The notes: generated by a model from the letters alone, not told the origin. Positions 9,774-19,369 are shown, counted from the stretch's first letter. The stretch is 64,000 nucleotides of DNA from Mesorhizobium xinjiangense (GCF_009749525.1 NZ_WOAC01000012.1:96641-160640); one strand, 5' to 3'. Translations and numbers: made by a program.

Positions 9774-10016
9774 ATGACCAATGTCGTCTCCCTTCATGGA
9801 GGCAAGCGTTGGAAGGCCGTGATCGAGTATCGAAGCGATGATGGCCCGAAGAGCGTCGAGCATTATTTCGAAGAAATTTCGGATCTCCACCTCATCGTCG
9901 AGCATGGGCCGGACTGGAACCTGCTGATCCGGTGCACCCTAACGCTGAACCGCCATGATGGTGGCGAGGAGCAGAATAGCGTTGCAAAGGCGCTCAGTCA
10001 GGAGCGCCTGCGGTGA
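9774..10016 (+). CDS. Hypothetical protein
   Basis: 80 residues from MTNVVSLHGGKRWKAVIEYR, with AAGGA seven bases upstream. A frame-open extension to 9753 exists but lacks a ribosome-binding site. The sequence is acidic in the middle (VEHYFEEISDLHLIVEHG) and looks like a small mixed alpha/beta domain. I recognise it only as a conserved-looking rhizobial hypothetical. It is the last of three small plus-strand genes between cspA and hemF. Confidence 0.65.
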   Translation: MTNVVSLHGGKRWKAVIEYRSDDGPKSVEHYFEEISDLHLIVEHGPDWNLLIRCTLTLNRHDGGEEQNSVAKALSQERLR

Positions 10017-10130
10017 AAATGCCGCAACGACCGGAGATGCGATACTGCGCTTCAGAAGTGTAACGGGTGGGCCATAGATGGAGCGTCCCTTGCGCGCCCA
10101 ATAGGCCACAGCGCGCTCAGATCGCGCGCA

Positions 10131-11045
10131 TCAGGGCCATCTCACCGCCGGGGGCATGCTCGACAGGATCGATTCGACATTACCGCCCGTCTTCAGCCCG
10201 AACGTGGTGCCGCGGTCGTAGAGAAGGTTGAACTCGACATAGCGCCCGCGGCGCAGCAGTTGTTCCTCGCGGTCGGCCTCGGTCCAGTTGGCGTTCATGT
10301 TGCGCCGCACGATGTGCTGGTAGACGATCAGGAAGGCCCGTCCGACATCCCGGGTGAAGGCGAAGTCGGCGTCGAAGCCGCCGCTCTCGGCCGGCGAATG
10401 CAGCCAGTCGTAGAAGATGCCGCCGATGCCGCGCGGCTCGCTGCGGTGCGGCAGGTAGAAATAGTCGTCGCACCAGGCCTTGAACCGTTCGTGATCGGCG
10501 ACCCCGGCGTGCCGGTCGCAAACGAGCTTCATCGCCTTGTGAAACGCGATCGAGTCTGGATCGTCCTGCGTGCGGCGGCGATCCAGCACCGGCGTGAGGT
10601 CGGCTCCGCCGCCGAACCATTGGCGCGCGGTGACGACCATGCGCGTGTTCATGTGCACGGCCGGAACGTTCGGGTTCCAGGGATGCGCGATGAGCGAGAT
10701 GCCGGACGCCCAGAAGCGCGGATCGTCCTCGCTGCCCGGTATCTGCCTGGCGAATTCCGGGGAGAACTGGCCATGAACGGTCGAGGTGTGGACGCCGGCC
10801 TTTTCGAAGACGCGGCCGTGCATCATCGACATGACGCCGCCGCCGCCCTTGCCGTCCTCGCGCAGCCATTCCTTGCGCTCGAAACGGCCGGCGGCCCAGC
10901 CCGCCTGCGGACCGGCAAGCGCGTCCTCCAACTGCTCGAACCCGGTGCAGATGGTGTCGCGCAGCGTTTCGAACCAGGCTTTCGCCTCCGCCTTCCTGGT
11001 CTCCAGATCGGCTGGCATGTCTGCGGGGATGTCCGGGCGTTGCAT
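10131..11045 (-). CDS. hemF: Oxygen-dependent coproporphyrinogen III oxidase
   Basis: 304 residues from [20 protein letters not shown]. HemF converts coproporphyrinogen III to protoporphyrinogen IX with O2 in haem synthesis. Family motifs include [37 protein letters not shown], the [15 protein letters not shown] segment, [16 protein letters not shown] and a C-terminal [15 protein letters not shown] lies 5 bases upstream of the chosen ATG; the longer open frame upstream lacks homology. Divergent from the small gene at 11222. Confidence 0.95.
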   Translation of the reverse strand: MQRPDIPADMPADLETRKAEAKAWFETLRDTICTGFEQLEDALAGPQAGWAAGRFERKEWLREDGKGGGGVMSMMHGRVFEKAGVHTSTVHGQFSPEFARQIPGSEDDPRFWASGISLIAHPWNPNVPAVHMNTRMVVTARQWFGGGADLTPVLDRRRTQDDPDSIAFHKAMKLVCDRHAGVADHERFKAWCDDYFYLPHRSEPRGIGGIFYDWLHSPAESGGFDADFAFTRDVGRAFLIVYQHIVRRNMNANWTEADREEQLLRRGRYVEFNLLYDRGTTFGLKTGGNVESILSSMPPAVRWP

Positions 11046-11221
11046 TTCTTCTCCTTGCGCCAGTCGCCCCGCCGCGGTCGATGGCCAAGGGACACCGGCC
11101 AAGTAGCGCAGGAACCGGGCCCCCGCAAGGCGCCGCCGCCGCGACCCGCCGGCGCAGGGAAAAGACTCGCAATTGCACCCCGCCATGCCTAATCTTTCGG
11201 GGCAGTTTGGGAGTTAAGTCA

Positions 11222-11479
11222 GTGCGTACGCCACGTCGACCGCCGCTCGATGGACTGAAACGGACGCTCGACCGGAAGCGGTCGCAGAACGCTCGCATGC
11301 CGCGCGACGGGTTCATCCGCGAAACCTATCAGTTGCCGCGCCTGGACGCCCGCGCCAAGGCGCGCGAATGGTTCGAGCGCTGGCCCAAACAGGCCTACTG
11401 GACCGAGATCGAAAGCTGGTGCGAGCGCCCCGAGGACGTGATCGAGTTCACCATGCGCCGCCTGCCGACGGCGGATTAG
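11222..11479 (+). CDS. Hypothetical small protein
   Basis: 85 residues from a GTG (VRTPRRPPLDGLKRTLDRKR), with GGGAG about 8 bases upstream. The N-terminal third is strongly basic. The remainder (RETYQLPRLDARAKAREWFE, then RWPKQAYWTEIESW) is Trp-rich and helical. Codon use matches its neighbours. I recognise no domain. It is convergent with the SPFH-family gene, 36 bp away. Confidence 0.65.
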   Translation: MRTPRRPPLDGLKRTLDRKRSQNARMPRDGFIRETYQLPRLDARAKAREWFERWPKQAYWTEIESWCERPEDVIEFTMRRLPTAD

Positions 11480-11515
11480 CACCGTTTTCGGGGCATCTAT
11501 ACATCGTATATCGTC

Positions 11516-12298
11516 TCAAGCCTTGTCCTTGTCCTTGTCCTGCGCCGCCTTCGGCATCATCGAGGCGAATTCGAGCGGGAAGGGGAAGATGATGGTGGAA
11601 TTCTTCTCGCCGGCGATGAAATTCAGAGAACTCAGATAGCGCAGCTGCATGGCCTGCGGTTCGCGCGCCAGGATCTCGGCCGCCTCGACAAGTTTCTGCG
11701 CCGCCTGCTGCTCGCCTTCGGCATTGATGATCTTGGCGCGCCGCTCGCGCTCGGCCTCGGCCTGGCGGGCAATGGCGCGGATCATCGATTCGTTGATGTC
11801 GACATGCTTGATCTCGACATTTGCGACCTTGATGCCCCAGGCGTCGGTCTGCTCGTCGAGGATCTGGCGAATGTCGCTGTTGAGCCGGTCGCGCTCCGAC
11901 AGCATCTCGTCGAGATCGTGCTTGCCGAGCACCGAGCGCAAGGTGGTCTGTGCGAGCTGGCTCGTCGCCATCATGAAATCCTCGACCTGGATCGTCGCAT
12001 TTTCGGGGTCGATGACGCGGAAATAGATGACCGCGTTGACCCGGACGGAGACGTTGTCCCGGCTGATCACGTCCTGGCTGGGCACGTCCATGACCCGCAC
12101 GCGCAGATCGACACGCACCATCTGCTGGACGAACGGGATGATGATGATCAGGCCGGGGCCCCTGACGGAGGTGAAGCGGCCGAGGGTGAAGATGACGCCG
12201 CGCTCGTATTCGCGCAGGATCTTGATGGCCCAGGACAGAATGAGGGCCAGAAGGGCGATGACAATGGCATAGAATATCAGATCGAAGGGAATGGTCAT
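11516..12298 (-). CDS. SPFH/slipin (stomatin-like) membrane protein
   Basis: 260 residues. One N-terminal membrane segment (residues ~5-25) is followed by the stomatin core: [45 protein letters not shown] helical [17 protein letters not shown] stretch occurs near residue 185. Slipins form oligomeric membrane-anchored rings and are often partnered with NfeD-type proteases. The NfeD gene lies 67 bp upstream on the same strand, a classical STOPP (stomatin operon partner protein) arrangement. Confidence 0.93.
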   Translation of the reverse strand: MTIPFDLIFYAIVIALLALILSWAIKILREYERGVIFTLGRFTSVRGPGLIIIIPFVQQMVRVDLRVRVMDVPSQDVISRDNVSVRVNAVIYFRVIDPENATIQVEDFMMATSQLAQTTLRSVLGKHDLDEMLSERDRLNSDIRQILDEQTDAWGIKVANVEIKHVDINESMIRAIARQAEAERERRAKIINAEGEQQAAQKLVEAAEILAREPQAMQLRYLSSLNFIAGEKNSTIIFPFPLEFASMMPKAAQDKDKDKA

Positions 12299-12365
12299 TG
12301 GTCACTCCTGTCATGGGTGCCGAAGGCCGGCCGCCGCCGCGGCCGCGCGATGGGCCCGTCGGCGT

Positions 12366-13829
12366 TCAATCTTTGCCTGCCGTTCCATTGGAGGCGTCGT
12401 CGGCCGTCTTGTCTTCGGGCGCGCCGTCCTCGCCCGTGACCTGAAGCGTGAGCCCGTCCAGACCCGCCACGCGCACCGTCTCGCCTTCGGCAAAGGTCTG
12501 CGCGCCGACGGCCTTCCATTGCTCGCCATGCGTACGCACCTGTCCGGCGCCGCCCGACCAGTTCAGCACCACGGCCTCGGCGCCGATCATCTCTTCGCGC
12601 CCCGTGGCGACGCCGCGGCGGTGCGAGGTGACGGCGAGACCGGCAACCAGAAGCGACAGCGTCAGGCTTGTGACGCCGACACCGGCGATGATCACCCAGG
12701 AAATCTCGAAGCCGGGAACGTCCGTGTCGAGCAGGATGGTCGCCCCCAACAGGAACGACACCGCGCCGCCGATGCCCATGATGCCGAAGGACGGCGCGAA
12801 TATCTCGGCGACGATCAGCGCGCTGCCCAGCAATATCAGTCCGGCCCCGGCATAACTGACCGGCAGCACCGCCAGTGCATAGAGCGCCAGCAGGAGGCTG
12901 ATGCCGCCGACCGTGCCCGGAACGAGCGCGCCTGGATTGATGAACTCGAAGATCAGCCCGTAGATGCCGATCATCATCAGGATGAGCGCGACGTTCGGGT
13001 TGGTGATGGTGGCCAGAAGCCGGTTGCGCCAATCCGGGGTGATCTCCTGCGTCGCCAGATCGGCCGTCTTGAGCGTGCGGTCCTCCTGGCCGACCTTGAC
13101 GGTCATGCCATCGGCCTTTTGCAGCAATTGATCGATGGTCGCGGCGGTGAAGTCGATGACGTTTTCCCGCGCCGCGTCGGTGGCGGTCATGCTGGCGGCC
13201 TGGCGCACGGCGCTTTCGGCCCAGTCGATGTTGCGCCCGCGCAGCTCCGCCAGACCGCGTATGAAGGCAACGGCGTCGTTGACCGCCTTGGCCTCGGCCG
13301 CATTGCTCGGGGCGGCGGGCTCCTCCTTCTTCTCGGCATCGCCGTCACCATCCGGCTGCTGTTCCTCGTCGCCGCCGAAAGGCAGACCGCCGCCGCCGAT
13401 CTGGATCGGCGTCGCCGCGCCGAGATTGGTTCCCGGCGCCATGGCCGCGACATGGCTTGCATACATGATGTAGGTGCCGGCGCTCGCCGCGCGCGCGCCG
13501 CTCGGCGCGACATAGCTCGCAACCGGCACGGGGGAGGCGAGAATGGCGCGGATGATCTCGCGCATCGAGGTGTCGAGACCGCCCGGCGTGTCCATCTGCA
13601 GGATGACGAGCGGTGCGTTGCGTTCAGCCGCCGTCTCGATGCCGCGTGACACATAATCGGCGGTCGCCGGACTGACCGCGCCTTCGAGCTTGAGGATGAC
13701 CGCGGTTGCGGCGTCCTGCGGCGCGGCGAGGGCGACAGCGCCGGCGATCACGGTCAGCACCGAGGCCAGGATTCCCGTCACGCGCCGGACAACACCTCCG
13801 GCGCGCGTGATGCGCTGCCACAGGGTCAT
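12366..13829 (-). CDS. NfeD family membrane-bound serine protease (ClpP class)
   Basis: 487 residues. An N-terminal signal segment (residues ~15-35) is followed by a ClpP-like protease domain: LQMDTPGGLDTSMREI, then PSGARAASAGTYIMYASHVA, which carries the candidate nucleophile Ser in ASAG. Several membrane helices span about 260-400, and a C-terminal OB-fold NfeD domain runs from ~410 to 480. It is full-length, unlike short NfeD proteins. Such proteases cleave stomatin C-termini; the slipin target is encoded directly downstream. The start is uncertain because the best promoter leaves almost no leader. Confidence 0.92.
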   Translation of the reverse strand: MTLWQRITRAGGVVRRVTGILASVLTVIAGAVALAAPQDAATAVILKLEGAVSPATADYVSRGIETAAERNAPLVILQMDTPGGLDTSMREIIRAILASPVPVASYVAPSGARAASAGTYIMYASHVAAMAPGTNLGAATPIQIGGGGLPFGGDEEQQPDGDGDAEKKEEPAAPSNAAEAKAVNDAVAFIRGLAELRGRNIDWAESAVRQAASMTATDAARENVIDFTAATIDQLLQKADGMTVKVGQEDRTLKTADLATQEITPDWRNRLLATITNPNVALILMMIGIYGLIFEFINPGALVPGTVGGISLLLALYALAVLPVSYAGAGLILLGSALIVAEIFAPSFGIMGIGGAVSFLLGATILLDTDVPGFEISWVIIAGVGVTSLTLSLLVAGLAVTSHRRGVATGREEMIGAEAVVLNWSGGAGQVRTHGEQWKAVGAQTFAEGETVRVAGLDGLTLQVTGEDGAPEDKTADDASNGTAGKD

Positions 13830-13836
13830 GCCTGAA

Positions 13837-13864
13837 AATATAGGAAAAAGCTCGGTTTTTGTAA
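13837..13864 (-). promoter_or_regulatory. Candidate promoter of the nfeD-slipin operon
   Basis: On the minus strand: TTACAA (13864-13859), a 16-bp spacer, then TATATT (13842-13837). The predicted start site falls about at 13830, next to the annotated ATG at 13829. Confidence 0.35.
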
Positions 13865-13909
13865 GTCAGGCAAAAGTCGAGGGGCCGGTTTTGCTGCCGG
13901 CACGCTCGT

Positions 13910-14368
13910 TCAGCCCAGTTGTCGCACCGCCTCTCCCGCCGCCATCGCGGCCGACATCGCCAGGTTGAGACTGCGTCCGCCGCCGGGCATCGGGATGACA
14001 AGACGCGCATCCGCCGCGCTATGGACGACCTCCGGAGCCCCGGCGGATTCGCGTCCGAACAGGAGGATGTCGCCCGGCTCGAATGCGAAGGCGGTATAGG
14101 GCAGGGCGGCCCTGGTGGAGAAGAGCAAGAGGCGTCGGCCCTCGGATTTGCGCCAGGCTTCGAAGGCGGTCCAGTCGGCATGCCGGGAAAGGGCGGCCAT
14201 TGCCAGATAGTCCATCCCGGCGCGCTTGAGCGCCCGGTCGGACAGGTCGAAGCCCGCCGGCTCGATCACGTCGACGGCCAGCCCCAGACAGGCGCCGAGC
14301 CTGAGGATGGCGCCGGTGTTGCCGGGGATATCCGGTTGGTAGAGCGCAATGCGCAGATCGCGGTGCAT
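13910..14368 (-). CDS. trmL: tRNA (cytidine(34)-2'-O)-methyltransferase
   Basis: 152 residues from MHRDLRIALYQPDIPGNTGA, the standard length for TrmL. SPOUT-fold motifs: N-terminal PDIPGNTGAILRL, central GDILLFGRESAG (motif 2), and C-terminal LVIPMPGGGRSLNLAMSAA (motif 3, forming the trefoil knot that binds SAM). It methylates the wobble nucleotide 34 of tRNA-Leu isoacceptors. An upstream in-frame extension lacks homology. It is the only gene on this strand between nfeD and the 14.4-15.0 kb gap. Confidence 0.93.
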   Translation of the reverse strand: MHRDLRIALYQPDIPGNTGAILRLGACLGLAVDVIEPAGFDLSDRALKRAGMDYLAMAALSRHADWTAFEAWRKSEGRRLLLFSTRAALPYTAFAFEPGDILLFGRESAGAPEVVHSAADARLVIPMPGGGRSLNLAMSAAMAAGEAVRQLG

Positions 14369-14515
14369 TCTCGGTCCCAATATTGCGTTGCCCGCCTGCC
14401 ACAGCCGAGGGTGAAGCGTGGTGAAGCAGCACTTCCTCAAATAAGGTGGTAGCCAATCGGGGCAAATCGGTCTATAGAGCCTCGCATCGTCAACCTGAAC
14501 CCAGAGGAGGCAGCG

Positions 14516-14572
14516 ATGGAATACGACATGCGTATCGCTTCTGACTGCCCGGCAAATGGGCGTTCCGCCTGA
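14516..14572 (+). CDS. Possible 18-codon upstream leader ORF
   Basis: A short frame (MEYDMRIASDCPANGRSA) preceded by AGGAGG six bases before the ATG, an unusually strong ribosome-binding site for this window. The stop codon falls in the loop of a CCGCC/GGCGG hairpin at 14565-14578. It lies in a 610-bp gap before the ABC exporter genes, so it could be a regulatory leader. No amino-acid run suggests a classic attenuator. Unproven. Confidence 0.3.
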   Translation: MEYDMRIASDCPANGRSA

Positions 14573-14660
14573 CGGCGGGATCGGTTCGACGACCTACTGA
14601 CAATCTCCGTCATCGCCCGCATCCCGCTGGAAGCATTTTTTCTTCCGAAGGATTCACGCG

Positions 14661-14936
14661 ATGTGTGCCGATTTTTCCGCAAGACCTGTTTCGTCGACCA
14701 GTCACGCCGGTGACGAGCGTCCAAATGCGATCGCGACGGGGGCGCCCGATGTGGCAGCTCCTGCCGGTGCGATGTCAGCAGCCTTCAGCAGGGCGCTTGG
14801 CCCGAAGCTCACAGAGAGCCATTTGAAAGCTGGCGGCGATCGTATCGTCAAACCGGCAAAGCCCACCCCGATCGAATCCGGCCGGCCTGCACACAGACCG
14901 GCGCGCGCATCTGGCCCGCGCAAGGGGCACCGGTAG
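14661..14936 (+). CDS. Doubtful hypothetical protein in the exporter leader region
   Basis: 91 residues (MCADFSARPVSSTSHAGDER onward), low complexity, with a basic C-terminus. GAAGGA lies 8 bases upstream, which is the main support; no family is recognised. The surrounding 14.37-14.98 kb gap otherwise contains the short leader ORF and hairpin, and no RNA gene I can recognise. It may be chance coding in GC-rich DNA. Confidence 0.25.
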   Translation: MCADFSARPVSSTSHAGDERPNAIATGAPDVAAPAGAMSAAFSRALGPKLTESHLKAGGDRIVKPAKPTPIESGRPAHRPARASGPRKGHR

Positions 14937-14978
14937 TCGCGTCGAGGATGATTGATTTTTTTGAGAGAATGAACTGCC

Positions 14979-16826
14979 ATGTTTCGCTGGTTTGAAAAGA
15001 AACTGAACCCGTTTCCCGCAGACGAGCCGCTCGAGCCGCCGCGCACGTTTCTGGCCTTCTGCATGCATTTCACCAAGGGCGCGTGGCCCGTGCTCGCCCT
15101 GTCGACGGTGCTGATGATGATCATCGCCATCGCCGAGGTGTGGATGTTTGCCTTCCTCGGCAACATCGTCGACTGGCTGGCGGCGAGAGACCGGGCGACC
15201 TTCCTCGACGAGGAGGGCGGCAAGCTTCTCACCATGGCGCTTGTCGTCGGCGTGTTCCTGCCGGCGGTGGTGTTCCTGTACGGTCTCATCACCCATCAGA
15301 TCCTGATGGGCAACTATCCCATGCGCATCCGCTGGCAGGTGCACCGCTATCTGCTGAAGCAGTCGACGAGCTTTTACCAGGACGAGTTCGCCGGTCGCAT
15401 CGCCACCAAGCTGATGCAGACGGCGCTGGCCGTGCGCGAATGCGTCATCAAGATGACGGACGTGATGAACTACGTCACGGTCTATTTTGCCGGCATGCTG
15501 TTTCTGGCGGCTTCGGCCGACTGGAAGCTCGCCACGCCGCTGGTCGCCTGGCTGATCGGCTACATCGTCCTGATGCGCTATTACATTCCGCGCCTGGCCA
15601 AGATCGCCGCCGAGCAGGCCGATGCCCGGTCCATCATGACCGGCCGCGTGGTCGACAGCTACACCAACATCCAGACGGTCAAGCTGTTCTCCCACGGGCG
15701 CCGCGAAGCGACCTATGCGCGCGAGGGCATGGGCGGATTCCTCGATACGGTGTACCGCCAGTTCCGCATGATCACCGGGCTCTACGGGCTGCTCTACGTG
15801 CTCAACGCGTTGTGCCTGCTTGCCGTCGGCTTTCTCTCGATCCAGCTCTGGCTGGCCGAGATCGTCACGGTCGGCGCGGTCGCGGTGGTGCTGGGTCTGG
15901 TGATGCGCCTGTGGGGCATGTCGCAGTGGATCATGTGGGAACTGACGGCGCTGTTCGAGAATGTCGGCACCGTGCAGGACGGAATCAGCTCGATCTCGCT
16001 GCCGCGCCTTGTCGAGGACAGGCCGGATGCAAAGGAACTTGTCGTGTCGAAGGGCGAGATCGTGTTCGACGATGTCCGGTTCCACTACGGCAAGCAGAAG
16101 GGCGTGCTTGAAAAGCTGGCCCTGACCATCGAGCCCGGCGAGAAGGTCGGTGTGGTCGGGCGCTCGGGCGCCGGCAAGTCGACGCTGGTCAATCTGCTCC
16201 TGCGCTTTTACGATATCGAGGGCGGGCGCATCCTGATCGACGGGCAGGACATTGCCGACGTGACGCAGGATTCGCTGCGCGAGCATATCGGCATGGTCAC
16301 GCAGGACACCTCGCTCCTGCACCGCTCGGTGCGCGACAACATCCTGTATGGCCGCCCGGACGCGACCGAGGAGATGATGCTGGAGGCGGCAAAGCGCGCC
16401 GAGGCGCTCGACTTCATCGGCGAGCTCACCGATCCCAAGGGCCGCAAGGGCTTCGATGCCCATGTGGGCGAGCGCGGCGTGAAGCTGTCTGGCGGCCAGC
16501 GCCAGCGTGTCGCCATCGCCCGCGTCATGCTCAAGGATGCGCCGATCCTGATCCTCGACGAGGCGACCTCGGCGCTCGATTCGGAGGTCGAGGCGGCGAT
16601 CCAGGAAAACCTCTATCGCCTGATGAAGGGCAAGACGGTGATCGCCATCGCCCATCGCCTGTCGACCATTGCGGCGATGGACCGCCTGATCGTCATGGAC
16701 AAGGGCGAGGTCGTGGAGGAGGGCACGCATGACGAGCTGATCGCGCGCGGCGGGCTCTATGCGCAGCTCTGGAACCGCCAGTCCGGCGGCTTCCTCGACC
16801 TGGAACCGGCGGAGGCGGCGGAGTGA
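14979..16826 (+). CDS. ABC transporter, fused permease/ATP-binding half-exporter
   Basis: 615 residues. Six predicted membrane helices occupy ~35-320, with the ATP-binding domain from ~360. Walker A is GRSGAGKST, the ABC signature LSGGQRQR, Walker B ILILDEATS, and the H-loop AHRLST. Type I exporter (MsbA/LmrA-like) architecture. A second half-transporter follows ~80 bp downstream with very similar nucleotide-binding motifs. Together they could form a heterodimer, or each a homodimer. Substrate unknown; lipids, peptides or drugs are all possible. Confidence 0.93.
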   Translation: MFRWFEKKLNPFPADEPLEPPRTFLAFCMHFTKGAWPVLALSTVLMMIIAIAEVWMFAFLGNIVDWLAARDRATFLDEEGGKLLTMALVVGVFLPAVVFLYGLITHQILMGNYPMRIRWQVHRYLLKQSTSFYQDEFAGRIATKLMQTALAVRECVIKMTDVMNYVTVYFAGMLFLAASADWKLATPLVAWLIGYIVLMRYYIPRLAKIAAEQADARSIMTGRVVDSYTNIQTVKLFSHGRREATYAREGMGGFLDTVYRQFRMITGLYGLLYVLNALCLLAVGFLSIQLWLAEIVTVGAVAVVLGLVMRLWGMSQWIMWELTALFENVGTVQDGISSISLPRLVEDRPDAKELVVSKGEIVFDDVRFHYGKQKGVLEKLALTIEPGEKVGVVGRSGAGKSTLVNLLLRFYDIEGGRILIDGQDIADVTQDSLREHIGMVTQDTSLLHRSVRDNILYGRPDATEEMMLEAAKRAEALDFIGELTDPKGRKGFDAHVGERGVKLSGGQRQRVAIARVMLKDAPILILDEATSALDSEVEAAIQENLYRLMKGKTVIAIAHRLSTIAAMDRLIVMDKGEVVEEGTHDELIARGGLYAQLWNRQSGGFLDLEPAEAAE

Positions 16827-16905
16827 TGCTGCCGCCTTCGTCTTGCCAAATCGATTCAGGAAACTTGGATAAGTGACTGCAGGGCAAGGATCAGAATCGC
16901 GCCAT

Positions 16906-18774
16906 ATGGACGACGACAGCACAGACGGCCGGCTGTGGCGCCGGGTCGAAAGGGTCATCGATCCTTTCCACGACCCCGGCCGCGACGTGCTGCCGCGCGA
17001 TGCCTGGAGCTTCATCGTCTACTTCGCCCGCCAGGCGAAGGGACCCTTCGTGCTGCTGCTTGTCATGGGCGGCCTGGCGGGTGCCGTCGATGCCGGGCTC
17101 TACTGGGCGATCGGCTGGCTGATCGACGTGCTCGACGCCTCGAGCCCGGCGACGCTCCTGGCCGACCATTGGCCGCAGCTCCTGGTTCTGCTGATATTCA
17201 TCCTGTTCGTTCGCGCGGCGGTGGTCATCGCCGCGGCAATCGTCGAGCAGCAGATCATCGTGCCCGGCTTTTTCGCCATGGTGCGCTGGCAGGCCTTCCG
17301 GCGCGTCATCGAGCAGCCCTACGAGTTCTACCAGAACGATTTCGCCGGCCGGATCGCCCAGAAGATCATGCAGGGCGGCGAGGCGGTCGGCGATTTCATC
17401 GTCTCGATGCTGCAGTCGGTGTGGTCGTTCCTCACCTTCCTGGTGCTCGCCGCGACCTTGCTGACGGCGCTCGATCCGCTGATGGGGCTGGTGCTGGTGG
17501 TATGGTGCGGCGGCTACGCACTGATCATCCGCTACATCCTGCCGGAACTGCGCCGGGCCGGCCGCGCCACGGCCGACCAGCGTTCGATCTTCAGCGGCCG
17601 TCTGGTCGACGCCTTCACCAACATCGTCGCCGTCAAACTGTTCGACAGCGGACGGCGCGAGCATGCCTTCGTGCGCGACGGTCTGGAGAATTTCTATCGC
17701 GCGGTCACCCGGCTGACGCGCAACATCACCACGGTGCGGGCCTGTGTCGCCATCCTCAACGGTGCGATGATGGCGGCGGTCGGCGCGATCGCGGTGGCCA
17801 ACTGGACCGCAGGAACCATCTCGACCGGCGCCATCGCCGCCGCGCTCGGCCTGGTCTTCCGGCTCAACAACATGTCCGGCTGGATGATGTTCAACATCAA
17901 CGGGCTCATCCGCCACTTTGCCACGGTGCAGGACGCGACCGGCACGATCTCGGTCGAGCCGGCGATCCGCGACGCCGAAAACGCCGTCTCGGTCGAGCGC
18001 ACGAGCGGCGACATCCGCTTCGAAAACGTCACCTTCCATTACGGCAAGGGCGGCGGCGTCATCGACGATCTGTCGCTGCACATCCGGCCGGGCGAGCGCG
18101 TGGCGCTGGTCGGCCCGTCGGGTGCCGGCAAGACGACCATCGTCAATCTGATGCTGCGCCTGTTCGACGTCGAGAAGGGAGGTGTCCTGCTCGACGGAAA
18201 CGACATCCGCACCCTGACGCAGGCCTCGCTGCGCGCGCAATTCGGCGTGGTCAGCCAGGAGCCGATGCTCATGCATCGCTCGATCCGGGACAATATCGGC
18301 TATGGCCGCCCCGGTGCCGGCGAGGCCGAGATCGTCGAGGCGGCCAAACGGGCGGCCGCGCACGACTTCATCGTATCGGTGAGCGATCCGAAGGGACGCA
18401 GCGGCTACGACGCGCATGTCGGCGAGCGCGGGGTGAAGCTTTCCGGCGGCCAGCGCCAGCGTATCGCCATAGCGCGCATGATGCTGAAGGACGCGCCGAT
18501 CCTCATCCTGGACGAGGCGACCTCGGCGCTCGATTCGGAAGTCGAAGCGGCGATCCAGGACAATCTCTACCGGATGATGGAGGGCCGGACCGTCATCGCC
18601 GTGGCCCATCGCCTGTCCACCATCGCCGCGCTCGACCGGCTGATCGTGCTCGACAAGGGGCGAATCGTGGAAGAGGGCAGCCATGACGATCTGCTGGCCA
18701 GCGGCGGCCTTTATGCGCAATTGTGGAAGCGGCAGTCGGGCGGCTTCCTGGCCGATCGTCTAGCCGCGGAATAG
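16906..18774 (+). CDS. ABC transporter, second fused permease/ATP-binding half-exporter
   Basis: About 622 residues from MDDDSTDGRLWRRVERVIDP; a GTG at 16873 would add 11 residues. Same architecture as the preceding gene: membrane domain ~40-330, then Walker A GPSGAGKTT, signature LSGGQRQR, Walker B ILILDEATS, H-loop AHRLST. Both ATPase sites look intact, so a degenerate-site heterodimer is not indicated. The shared EFYQNDFAGRIAQK/EVEAAIQ segments point to tandem duplication. Its stop (TAG) is 5 bp from the next start. Confidence 0.92.
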   Translation: MDDDSTDGRLWRRVERVIDPFHDPGRDVLPRDAWSFIVYFARQAKGPFVLLLVMGGLAGAVDAGLYWAIGWLIDVLDASSPATLLADHWPQLLVLLIFILFVRAAVVIAAAIVEQQIIVPGFFAMVRWQAFRRVIEQPYEFYQNDFAGRIAQKIMQGGEAVGDFIVSMLQSVWSFLTFLVLAATLLTALDPLMGLVLVVWCGGYALIIRYILPELRRAGRATADQRSIFSGRLVDAFTNIVAVKLFDSGRREHAFVRDGLENFYRAVTRLTRNITTVRACVAILNGAMMAAVGAIAVANWTAGTISTGAIAAALGLVFRLNNMSGWMMFNINGLIRHFATVQDATGTISVEPAIRDAENAVSVERTSGDIRFENVTFHYGKGGGVIDDLSLHIRPGERVALVGPSGAGKTTIVNLMLRLFDVEKGGVLLDGNDIRTLTQASLRAQFGVVSQEPMLMHRSIRDNIGYGRPGAGEAEIVEAAKRAAAHDFIVSVSDPKGRSGYDAHVGERGVKLSGGQRQRIAIARMMLKDAPILILDEATSALDSEVEAAIQDNLYRMMEGRTVIAVAHRLSTIAALDRLIVLDKGRIVEEGSHDDLLASGGLYAQLWKRQSGGFLADRLAAE

Positions 18775-18779
18775 GGGGG

Positions 18780-19088
18780 ATGGCCGGCAAACCATCAGAC
18801 GGGATCGCCAAGCGCCAGGAAGCGCTTGACGCTCTTGAGTATGATTTCCTGGCCGAGAAGGCCGCCGCCCTCGGACGGGCTGGAGAGAAAATGGAGCGCG
18901 TCCTCAAGCGGCTCGCCGAAAGCGACGAAGCGGCGGGCGAGGGCGCAGAACGGACCCTCAAGGAAGCGGCGGACGCCGTCTACGCCTATTTCATCCAGCG
19001 TGAATTGTGCGGTCTGCGCCGCCATGACGAGATTATCCGGCAGTACCGGATTCCCGGCCGCGTGCTGGTTCGGCTGGGGGCGAAATAG
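18780..19088 (+). CDS. DUF6665-like small helical protein
   Basis: 102 residues from MAGKPSDGIAKRQEALDALE; GGGGGG directly precedes the ATG, 5 bp after the exporter stop, so it is co-transcribed. The protein is almost entirely helical and charged (DFLAEKAAALGRAGEKMERV), ending with RYRIPGRVLVRLG-like sequence. I believe this is the DUF6665 family of rhizobial hypotheticals; function unknown. Confidence 0.7.
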   Translation: MAGKPSDGIAKRQEALDALEYDFLAEKAAALGRAGEKMERVLKRLAESDEAAGEGAERTLKEAADAVYAYFIQRELCGLRRHDEIIRQYRIPGRVLVRLGAK

Positions 19089-19369
19089 GCCCGCGGCCGG
19101 CGCGGTCGGCGGCCTATGCCGCATATGCGCCGTCCCCGATCGGGCGATCGCTTGCGGCGTGCAGCGGGCGACGGGCGGACCGTGTCCGATAGACCCGCGA
19201 CAAACTGCCCACATGGTCCGCTGGCATATGGACAAGCGTCGGCTTCATGCCTAGAAACCAACGCAAATTGCCGGAGATTCCAGCCGGCCTGCGGAGCCAT
19301 GCCTGCGCGGGCAGAAATTGCGGGATGGATGGGGAGCCGGCCAAACGGGGTCAAGAGGAAGAGAGTTCC

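Noticed and set aside
14775..17015. 746-codon open frame on the minus strand
   Set aside because: Antisense to the first ABC exporter, whose motifs are intact on the plus strand; composition is typical of GC-rich shadow frames.
16891..18720. 609-codon minus-strand and 583-codon plus-strand alternative frames
   Set aside because: Shadows of the second ABC exporter, whose full motif set is in the chosen frame.
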